DNA of 64,000 nucleotides from Robiginitomaculum sp. (GTDB lineage Bacteria > Pseudomonadota > Alphaproteobacteria > Caulobacterales > Maricaulaceae): NCBI GenBank assembly GCA_021776525.1, contig JAJFFT010000004.1, positions 470,499-534,498 of the forward strand. Direction: 5' to 3'. The notes under the pieces were generated by a model, which searched no databases, was not told the origin of the DNA, and saw only the letters and a program-made list of their open reading frames with translations. The position numbers and the translations under genes are program-made. Of this stretch, positions 46,767-53,843 are shown piece after piece. Within the stretch, counting starts at the first letter, position 1. Every line of letters begins with the position of its first letter.

Positions 46767-47561
46767 ATGTCAGATTTTTTATATATATATGAAAGTAAAA
46801 TAACCTTGGGTTCTGGTAATAAACTGTATTCACTGAGCGCAATACATATACCATCTGAAATTTATTCGAACCTTAGGCAGAGCCTATATGAAGCGTTAAA
46901 CCCATTATTTAATAAAATAGAAAATACAATAGCTCCGATACCCGAGCTACATTACAGGGATTTTCTGCCTGAATATGAGGATGATGATTTTAAAATTGAG
47001 GTTTTTAAAATCATTGTTGAGAAATTAATACACTATAATGCATCAGTTTTTAGGGTTGGATATTACGATAGTAAAGAGACAGCAGAGTTAATACCTAATA
47101 TCAATAAAGATGAATTCTACTATCAACTATGCTGGCTTGGAATTCAGAGCGTGACTTCAAACTTAAGAAAGGGTCGCTTGATGATGCCAGTAGTAGATGC
47201 TGGATTTGAAAGATCCTTTCAACCTAGAGTGAATGGATTTGGCTATCCGCAGAAATTTTGCGATCAAATGCCAAAGCATATGAGAGATAATATAAGCATT
47301 GATTACTCCCATAACATTGCTGAAGTGTCATTTGTAGATAGTCGTTTTTCAATGTTTGCTCAGCTTATTGATTGTATTTCCGGAATGAGAAATGAAACCC
47401 TTCGAAAGGGCGCCGGTGAAAAACTCTCTGACTATAAACAGAGAATATATGAGTTATCCAGTTTATTGGATCAAAATAGTTTGATCGTTTACGAAGATCA
47501 CATCGTTCTTAATAATCGTTCAAAAACAAACCAAATAGTGACTGATATAACGGTCATATAG
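46767..47561 (+). CDS. DUF3800-like protein
   Basis: Protein of 264 residues from ATG 46767; a GTG at 46695 would add 24 residues. The pattern of DUF3800 (an RNase H-like fold often found in mobile elements and beside defence genes) is visible: N-terminal MSDFLYIYESKITLGSGNKLYSLSAIHIP and C-terminal SFVDSRFSMFAQLIDCISGMRN. The usual YIDESG acidic motif reads YIYESK here, so one metal ligand may be missing. Very AT-rich. It lies between two copies of a neighbouring gene end. Confidence 0.65.
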   Translation: MSDFLYIYESKITLGSGNKLYSLSAIHIPSEIYSNLRQSLYEALNPLFNKIENTIAPIPELHYRDFLPEYEDDDFKIEVFKIIVEKLIHYNASVFRVGYYDSKETAELIPNINKDEFYYQLCWLGIQSVTSNLRKGRLMMPVVDAGFERSFQPRVNGFGYPQKFCDQMPKHMRDNISIDYSHNIAEVSFVDSRFSMFAQLIDCISGMRNETLRKGAGEKLSDYKQRIYELSSLLDQNSLIVYEDHIVLNNRSKTNQIVTDITVI

Positions 47562-47588
47562 GCGGTAAATGGTTGTTGACGAGGTCAT

Positions 47589-47885
47589 TTATCTATCAAT
47601 CCCTCTATCTTTGGTCGGCGTTTTAGCAACTAATGGCTTGAATTCTTTTTTAAGCTCGCCAGACGTACCAAGGGCAAATCGCTTTGGCGGACGTGGTGGT
47701 TTAGGCGCTTGGCCAGATTTCAAACGATTGTCGTTTAGCTGAGGTGAGGGTCTAATACCCACCATTCCAGGAGGTGCAAAACCTCTTGGAGCAATATGAA
47801 CATTGCGCGGTGGTTTAATTCTTGGGGCAGCATTGTCTTTATCGCGAAGATTCTTCTTCTCAAAGTCGGGCATTGGATTCTCCAT
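47589..47885 (-). CDS. Proline-rich small protein of the mobilization operon
   Basis: Protein of 98 residues, disordered and rich in Pro, Lys and Arg (PRIKPPRNVHIAPRG, GQAPKPPRPPKRFALG). The family is not recognised. It is the last gene of the leftward mobC-relaxase-coupling protein operon, 55 bp after the coupling protein. An accessory role in DNA transfer is inferred from position. A second ATG at residue 5 is possible. A decayed copy of its 3' end lies 1 kb further left. Confidence 0.6.
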   Translation of the reverse strand: MENPMPDFEKKNLRDKDNAAPRIKPPRNVHIAPRGFAPPGMVGIRPSPQLNDNRLKSGQAPKPPRPPKRFALGTSGELKKEFKPLVAKTPTKDRGIDR

Positions 47886-47940
47886 GCTCTAAAATGAATG
47901 GTGAATCGGGGGCTATAAGCCCCCGACATAGTTTGATGAT

Positions 47941-49695
47941 TTATTTATGTAGATTATTGCCGAGGTTTTTAAGTTCAAGATCATTAAACCAAGGCAATTT
48001 ATGCGCAGAGATAGGGTTTAAATTCTCAACTAAAATTAGCTGCTTGTCGTGAGGCAAGCGCATCAGTTCATCGGCATAAGCCAGTTTTCTTTGCACTGAA
48101 GATGTGGTTTCTGTCTGACTGGTTGAGCTTGATGAGCCTTGGCCGCTAAAACCAAAGACACGGCCAAAAGCATAGGATAAATTCCAAACTGTACTAACAC
48201 CGCACAGAGCAGAAAAATATTCAGCCGTAATGCGATCTCTAGAACCAAAATATTGGATAACGCCTGAATTGCCAATAAAGGTTTCCCAGCCATCGCCATA
48301 TATGTTTTTAAGCTGGCTTAAGTCTTGGACAATACCCCAAAGCTGAATGCCAAACCCAGCCATTAAGCCATAAGCTTGTTCGACCATAGCCAAGCGGCCT
48401 AATGCAGGCATTTCATCAAGTAAGAATAACACGGGCTTTTCGGGCTTAAGCTCAATATTGCGAGCATTGACTGTAATTGCTTGCTGAATAAGCAGACGTA
48501 ACCAGCGACTAAAGGCATGCAATCTATCAGATGGCAGCACCAAGAATATGCTTACCTTACTTGTTTTCAAATCTTCAAATTTGAAGTCTGACGTAGATAA
48601 GCTTTCTCGGATACGCGCACTATCAAGGAAATGTGTTTGAGCTTGTGCGGATGCGACTACATTTGCGAGCAGCTTTTCTTCTTTTTGCAGGCAACGTGCG
48701 CCAGTACTGGCTACAATATGATGAGCAGAGTTAGCCATACGCTGAAATAGTTCAGGCATGTCTTCGCCGTCTAAAAGCAAAAGGTCACGGACACGGCCAA
48801 GATGGCGTTGTCCTTCTTCACTTTCTTCTGTTGCTACATATAGAATGAAGCCTTGCAATAAAGCTTTGGCCTCTTCGACCCAAAACTGGTCGCCGTTTCC
48901 TTCTTTAACAATAAGGGCATCAGCAAGTAGCATTGCATTTTCTGTAATATCAACATCACCTTTGACCAGCCAATCCAAAGGATTGAAGCGAGCCGTTTTG
49001 AAGTTGGTATCATTTGCAATGCCCCATGGATCAACAATAAAGACCTGTTGCCCCATATCTTTGCGCCGTTGTGCTGTAATCAAGGCGTTTTCACCTTTAG
49101 GGTCAATTACCAGAACCGAGCCTGCATAGGTTAAAAGGTTAGGAATGATAGCAGTTGTCCCTTTACCAGAACGGGTAGGGGCAACTGTAAGTAAATGCCT
49201 ATCCCGTGCATAGTTGAGTGCAGCGGATTCTCTTTTGGTAGCAAATGTACCAAGTCGAAAACCATTAGTGCCGATCAGGTCATTATTCTTTATATGCACC
49301 ATATCTGCCCATTCAGCGGAGCCGAATGTAGTGGGCTTGCCTATAAGATCTTTGAACATGGAGCCAAAGCCAAGTCCTATGCCAACAAAGAAGGCACAAA
49401 AAGTCACCAAGCTTGATAGGCCGTGCGAGATCATGCTGTTGCTGGTTAAGATATTAAGCGCAATCAAAGCTAAAATAGCCAGCCCGACATATCTCCGAAA
49501 AGTTCTGCCTTTGTCAGAAAATAGCCAACCAATGGCAAAGCCAATACCAAAGGTAATGGCGATACTAACAATGCGGATAAAATCTAGGCCGATTTGATCG
49601 CCTACGGCATCAAGTTTGCTGCCTGCCCAAGCCGTAGATGCAGGAATGAATACAAGCAATATGCCTGTAGAGAGTAGTTTTAATAATTTAGTCAT
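47941..49695 (-). CDS. Type IV coupling protein, VirD4/TraG family
   Basis: Coupling protein of 584 residues that delivers the relaxase-DNA complex to a type IV secretion channel. It has an N-terminal signal/anchor and several membrane helices (about 5-130), Walker A VAPTRSGKGTTAI (about 172-182), VLVIDPKGENALIT, and Walker B VLFLLDEMPALGRL (about 420-432). The C-terminus ends NPISAHKLPWFNDLEL, typical of VirD4. No VirB genes are near, so a foreign secretion channel is needed. It follows the relaxase gene by 11 bp. Confidence 0.94.
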   Translation of the reverse strand: MTKLLKLLSTGILLVFIPASTAWAGSKLDAVGDQIGLDFIRIVSIAITFGIGFAIGWLFSDKGRTFRRYVGLAILALIALNILTSNSMISHGLSSLVTFCAFFVGIGLGFGSMFKDLIGKPTTFGSAEWADMVHIKNNDLIGTNGFRLGTFATKRESAALNYARDRHLLTVAPTRSGKGTTAIIPNLLTYAGSVLVIDPKGENALITAQRRKDMGQQVFIVDPWGIANDTNFKTARFNPLDWLVKGDVDITENAMLLADALIVKEGNGDQFWVEEAKALLQGFILYVATEESEEGQRHLGRVRDLLLLDGEDMPELFQRMANSAHHIVASTGARCLQKEEKLLANVVASAQAQTHFLDSARIRESLSTSDFKFEDLKTSKVSIFLVLPSDRLHAFSRWLRLLIQQAITVNARNIELKPEKPVLFLLDEMPALGRLAMVEQAYGLMAGFGIQLWGIVQDLSQLKNIYGDGWETFIGNSGVIQYFGSRDRITAEYFSALCGVSTVWNLSYAFGRVFGFSGQGSSSSTSQTETTSSVQRKLAYADELMRLPHDKQLILVENLNPISAHKLPWFNDLELKNLGNNLHK

Positions 49696-49706
49696 AGTAA
49701 ACTCCG

Positions 49707-51023
49707 TTAGGGTTCGAGTGTGTTGGAAGGATCATTTTTACGATCCGCGGTATGTGGCTGTTCTTGATGCTCGCGTTGTTGCGAGCGATCTTTGCCAACA
49801 TCTTTTTGTGCAGTGCGCATGCGTAAATATGTGCTGACCTCACGGGAGAGCAGCTTGTGATTTTGAACATGGCGTTTGCGAATTTTATTGATGTCTTTTT
49901 GAAGAACTTGTCGTTCTTTAAGCTGGGCGAATACTAAGTCGTCCCGTTGTGTGCGATCTCTGACGAGGCCTTGATATGCTTCAGCTTCGTTAGCCTTTTG
50001 AATATGACGTGACTTACCCGTTACTTTTTGCCATAGCCCGCGCAGGCCTTTATTTAATTTGTCTGCACGTTTGGCATTTTCCTCTCGCCAACGCTTTTCT
50101 TGTTTTTCGGATAATAATTGGCGCTCGGATTGATGGGCTTTAGTCATTGCCCGCTTTGTTGCCATCAAGGGGCGCAACTCTTCATCATGGCGAGATTTTA
50201 CATCGCGCATAAGAGATGTAACTTTATCGGTAACTTTGAGGGCAAGTTCGGAACGTACTTGTTCAACAGATTCTAGTTCAGATTCTTTTCCGAGTTTGGC
50301 GCAGATTTCCTTAGTTTTTATTCCAACCCATTTAGGTATGGCAAAAACTTCACCTTCAACATTGAGCGCAACAAAGCCGCGACGATCACCGCGAGCGAGA
50401 AAATAGCCTTTTTCTTCCAGTGCATTTTTAAAGGCGTTGGCATTATCTGTTCTTGACCAAGTTTCCTGAAACACTTGTTTGATTTCACGAGGGTCAAGCT
50501 TTTGACGTTTTGCTTGCTGCCATTCTTCCAATGAAAAATTTAATGGACTTTTGCCGCCATCACGGCGTAGCCCATCAGGAAGGTTCCAGCCGTGTTCAAG
50601 ATATAGTTCACGCGATAGTGCAGTTAGTTTGTATTTGAAGTGGGGGAGGTTGATTGCCCGCATAGTTTCTGGGTCAACTCTTGACCAAACGACATGCGCA
50701 TGCCTGCGCCCTTCTTTTTCATGAAAGACTATTGCTCTTGGTTGATCTTTTAAGCCAAGGCGTTCTTCTGCCAAGTCTGCCGTTTTGGCAAAATCGGCCT
50801 CACTCACATTTTCATTTTGCGGTGGATTAAGGCTAAGCGAAAACATGAATTGCTCGCACTTAGTGCCTTTTGCAATCGCATGGTTTTCAGATAGTGCGCC
50901 TTTTAGATCATCAGACACAAATCCGCGTAGTTCAAAGACAGATACATGATCATTGTCTTTGCTGTTAAGCAGGTGAGATGAAAGCTGATTTGCACCGCCT
51001 CTTTGTGAGCCTTTGAGGATCAT
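49707..51023 (-). CDS. Relaxase, MobA/VirD2 family
   Basis: DNA-nicking relaxase of 438 residues. The N-terminal nuclease domain (MILKGSQRGGANQLSSHLL...) carries the three-histidine metal motif as FHEKEGRRHAHVVWSRVD (about 97-114). C-terminal residues 270-400 are a long charged coiled coil. It nicks oriT and pilots the strand for mobilization. Its start overlaps the mobC stop by 4 bp. The most probable family is MOBP by architecture; a profile search would settle this. Confidence 0.92.
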   Translation of the reverse strand: MILKGSQRGGANQLSSHLLNSKDNDHVSVFELRGFVSDDLKGALSENHAIAKGTKCEQFMFSLSLNPPQNENVSEADFAKTADLAEERLGLKDQPRAIVFHEKEGRRHAHVVWSRVDPETMRAINLPHFKYKLTALSRELYLEHGWNLPDGLRRDGGKSPLNFSLEEWQQAKRQKLDPREIKQVFQETWSRTDNANAFKNALEEKGYFLARGDRRGFVALNVEGEVFAIPKWVGIKTKEICAKLGKESELESVEQVRSELALKVTDKVTSLMRDVKSRHDEELRPLMATKRAMTKAHQSERQLLSEKQEKRWREENAKRADKLNKGLRGLWQKVTGKSRHIQKANEAEAYQGLVRDRTQRDDLVFAQLKERQVLQKDINKIRKRHVQNHKLLSREVSTYLRMRTAQKDVGKDRSQQREHQEQPHTADRKNDPSNTLEP

Positions 51024-51475
51024 AGTTTGAACCTCCGCTCGTCAGAAGTCGCACGGCTAAAACTTTGTGAAGTTGTTTCTGGGCGGTTATCCTCTTCTCG
51101 TATTTTCATGCCCAATGAGCGCATGAGCATTAGGCGCATATTGCGAATGTCATCACAGGCGCGGTTAATGTCGCGCTTGGTGTCATAGTCAAAATACAGT
51201 GTTCCTGAATTGGCAGATTTTGCGAGCTGGTTTAGATTATTGGCAATCCTTGAAGCACCGAGGCAGGCCAGAAGCTCTGCTAATTGCTTGTGATCTTTTA
51301 CAGGAGCTTTGCCGCGCTTTTTACTGGGCTTATACCCATTGCCAAATAAGCGAGATTTGATGAATGCCCCCATAGGCATGCCAGCAGATTCGCGTTCTAA
51401 CCAAGCACGTTCTTCAAATGTTAGCCTTAGTGAAAAAGGCGCAATTCTTTTGCCATAGCTTTCTTTGTTCATCAT
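51020..51475 (-). CDS. mobC: Mobilization protein MobC
   Basis: Relaxosome accessory protein of 151 residues. An N-terminal ribbon-helix-helix-like region (IAPFSLRLTFEERAWLERES) for DNA binding is followed by the MobC domain with LLACLGASRIANNLNQLAKSANSG and INRACDDIRNMRLMLMRSLG. It helps open oriT for the relaxase. The start at 51475 is chosen because GGAGAG precedes it; an in-frame codon 15 bp upstream exists. First gene of the leftward mobilization operon. Confidence 0.9.
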   Translation of the reverse strand: MMNKESYGKRIAPFSLRLTFEERAWLERESAGMPMGAFIKSRLFGNGYKPSKKRGKAPVKDHKQLAELLACLGASRIANNLNQLAKSANSGTLYFDYDTKRDINRACDDIRNMRLMLMRSLGMKIREEDNRPETTSQSFSRATSDERRFKL

Positions 51476-51513
51476 TAGCTCTCCAACCAACGATCAAACC
51501 AAAGATGCCAAAC

Positions 51514-51553
51514 GCAAAAATCCTGAAATTACTAAGTAAAATCAGGGTTTTGC
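51514..51553. other. Candidate oriT
   Basis: Imperfect inverted repeat GCAAAAATCCTGA / TCAGGGTTTTGC with a 15-bp spacer, 39 bp upstream of mobC, where oriT commonly lies. The left arm includes ATCCTG, identical to the core nic hexamer of RP4-type (MOBP) origins. Confidence 0.5.
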
Positions 51554-51614
51554 AGATATATAGCTATTGGTAAGGTCGAAGGCGTTGAAAAGCAGGTTCA
51601 GTGGGCTAGTGGCT

Positions 51615-51629
51615 CCCGCAACCAACTTA
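51615..51629. other. attR of the island
   Basis: CCCGCAACCAACTTA, identical to attL at 25894-25908. It lies in a 30-bp segment (51601-51630) that is repeated, with 25 of 30 positions equal, at 51661-51690. Confidence 0.8.
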
Positions 51630-51660
51630 CCCTTGCTTACCTCATATAGAGGTAGGTCTA

Positions 51661-51690
51661 GGGGGTTAGTAGCCCCCGCAACCAATTTAC
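51661..51690. other. Second att-like site (possible scar of an older insertion)
   Basis: CCCCCGCAACCAATTTA matches the tRNA 3' end and attR except for one base in the shared 15 bp. It lies 60 bp from attR and 9 bp before the end of the LytTR gene. On the minus strand both copies encode KLVAGAT followed by (N/S)PL, like the tail of the island recombinase. Confidence 0.6.
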
Positions 51691-51698
51691 AGACACCT

Positions 51699-52481
51699 CT
51701 ATTCATTCGTATGCAGGGCGCTGGCAACGGCTTTGCGATAATTACGCCCGACCGGGACTTCGGTGCCGTTTTTTAGGCGAAGGACGTGGGCACCTGTTGG
51801 GCTAAGGCGGAGCTGTAGCACAAACGCAATATTGATAATGGCGGACCGGTGCACCCTGACAAACTGACTGGGAGACAGAGATTTACTGATGGCGTTCATG
51901 GTATTGCGCATCAGGTGTGAGTGCTTGCCCATGTGCAAGCGTACATAGTCTCGTTCAGCTTCGATCCACTCTATATCAGCGCTGTTAACGCGGATCATAC
52001 TGCCTTTTTCCTTCACCCACAGGGCACGTTTGTTTTCATCGCGTTGATACTCGCCGATGGCTTCGCGAAGATCGTTGATGATGGCGCTCAGCTCGCGGGA
52101 ACGTTCGCCCGAGTCGCGTTCGCTCAGACGTTTATGTGCCAGCTTTACGGTTTCCTCCAGACGGCTTTTCTCGACAGGCTTTAGCAAATAGTCGAGGGCA
52201 TGGGCCTCAAAAGCCTGTACCGCGAAATGATCAAAGGCCGTGATAAACACCACTTCGGGGGCCGGGGAGAGCTGGCTGAGTTCGGCGGCAACTTCAAAGC
52301 CGTCCATTCCGGGCATTTTAATGTCCAGCAAGACCAGAGATGGTTTGAGCCTGTTGGCGGTTTTGAGAGCCGAGATACCATCGCGGCAACTGCCCACAAT
52401 CTCTATGCCGTCAATATCGGCCGCCAGATGCTCAATGCGATTTAACGCCAGTGGCTCATCATCCACCAGAATAGTTTTCAT
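51699..52481 (-). CDS. LytTR-type response regulator
   Basis: Two-component response regulator of 260 residues. The receiver domain has ILVDDEPLALNRI and the phosphoryl-acceptor aspartate in LVLLDIKMPGMDGF (about 54); the LytTR DNA-binding domain covers about 160-255 (IEWIEAERDYVRLHMG, SLSPSQFVRVHRSAIIN). The start at 52481 has GGAG 8 bp upstream, formed by the end of the kinase gene; an in-frame ATG at 52496 is possible. It is paired with the kinase upstream; a likely target is the divergent TonB-dependent receptor gene. Confidence 0.92.
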   Translation of the reverse strand: MKTILVDDEPLALNRIEHLAADIDGIEIVGSCRDGISALKTANRLKPSLVLLDIKMPGMDGFEVAAELSQLSPAPEVVFITAFDHFAVQAFEAHALDYLLKPVEKSRLEETVKLAHKRLSERDSGERSRELSAIINDLREAIGEYQRDENKRALWVKEKGSMIRVNSADIEWIEAERDYVRLHMGKHSHLMRNTMNAISKSLSPSQFVRVHRSAIINIAFVLQLRLSPTGAHVLRLKNGTEVPVGRNYRKAVASALHTNE

Positions 52482-52485
52482 CTCG

Positions 52486-53583
52486 TTAGTCTCCATAATT
52501 CAAAGGTAGGTTGAGCATAATTTTAAGACCGCCATGTTCACGGTTGGCTACGTCAAAACGTGCCTTTTTGCCATAAACAAGAACCAGGCGCTCGGCTGTG
52601 TTACGGATGCCGACTTTTTTGCCCGTTGCGCGTAACATTATGCTGGGATCTGGCATGCCGGGGCCATCGTCCATCACGGTAATTTCCAGCATGCCGTTTT
52701 TTTCTCTGGCCCGAATTGTAATTGTTGTCGTGGATTGGTTGTTGGCGACCACGTGTTTAATGGCGTTCTCGACCAGAGGTTGAAGCAAGAGGCTGGGAAT
52801 CAAGGCCTGGTTCAGTGCGGGGTCAACGTCAAATTCCACGTTCAGGCGCTCCTGAAATCGGACTTTCTCGATCTCCAGATAATGCTTTTGAACCGCGATT
52901 TCCTCTTGCAGGGAAATGAGCTGAGTTGTGGTTGTGTCCAAGGTGTAGCGCAAGAACTGGCTGAGCCTCATGAGGACTGATTCTGCCTCGTCATTGCGTT
53001 GTTGTAAAACCAGGGCTGATAAAGAGTTCAGGGTATTGAAAAGGAAATGCGGATTAAGCTGGTAGCGCAACATGTTGAGTTGGGCCTGCTGAGCCAGGGT
53101 GTTGGCCTTGGTAATGGCATCCTCTTGTTGTCGGGAAATAATGTTCTGGGTGAAGGATATATAGAGAACGGCCCAGGCAAACAAAAACCAGACTTCCTCG
53201 ACACCCGCCGTAATGATGCTGTCGAACAAATAATCCAGGTTGAATAGTTCTGAAACTGTGACAATCAGAAACAGATCAATAAAGAACTCTATTATGGTGG
53301 CCGTGACGCAAATCCCCATAACAATGAGCAAGTTGACTTTTAGACCGAGATTGGTGGTGCGTTGGATATGACGGATGAGCAGTGCGGTCGTCAGATTGAC
53401 CCCTAGCATGATTGTCAAAGCAGAGGCCGCAAAAACAAACTGTGGGTCTGACATGAAAAAAGAGCGTGGCGCATGAGATAACACGCCGATGAACAGCATC
53501 GCCACCAGGGAAACCCAGAAGACTTTTTTTTCTTCTGCGGCAGCCTGTTTGCTGACCATGATGGTTTTCTTTTTGTCGTTCAT
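52486..53583 (-). CDS. Sensor histidine kinase, LytS/YehU-like
   Basis: Membrane histidine kinase of 365 residues. About four hydrophobic segments (residues 20-150) form the sensor region. The His_kinase motif QLNPHFLFNTLNSLSAL contains the phosphorylated histidine; an HATPase_c domain follows with LLQPLVENAIKH and VMDDGPGMPDP. It phosphorylates the LytTR regulator encoded 4 bp downstream. The signal is unknown. Confidence 0.92.
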   Translation of the reverse strand: MNDKKKTIMVSKQAAAEEKKVFWVSLVAMLFIGVLSHAPRSFFMSDPQFVFAASALTIMLGVNLTTALLIRHIQRTTNLGLKVNLLIVMGICVTATIIEFFIDLFLIVTVSELFNLDYLFDSIITAGVEEVWFLFAWAVLYISFTQNIISRQQEDAITKANTLAQQAQLNMLRYQLNPHFLFNTLNSLSALVLQQRNDEAESVLMRLSQFLRYTLDTTTTQLISLQEEIAVQKHYLEIEKVRFQERLNVEFDVDPALNQALIPSLLLQPLVENAIKHVVANNQSTTTITIRAREKNGMLEITVMDDGPGMPDPSIMLRATGKKVGIRNTAERLVLVYGKKARFDVANREHGGLKIMLNLPLNYGD

Positions 53584-53843
53584 TTTTGCCTGTTGCCACC
53601 CTACGCCTTACAATCTTCAGGCAAAAAGTTACTTTTTTTGATGAGTTATAGCAAACTCCCTAATGGCGAAGAACGTTAGTCGCAAAAAAAGCGCGGTTGA
53701 CAGAAAAAGCAGCTCTCTGTCCTAAATTTTTGGTCGACTAGCGCACTGCGATTGAAATTTCTATGGATATCTGGCCGACGTACCTCTCGGAAGGGGTTCT
53801 ATGTATCAGGGCCTCTGTTTTGCATTTTCAAGAGGGGTTCTTT

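Noticed and set aside
51542-51727. Minus-strand open frame of 61 codons at the right end
   Set aside because: Not an independent gene: it is the read-through of two att sites (KLVAGAT twice) and overlaps the end of the LytTR gene. Its value is as evidence for the alternative recombinase tail.
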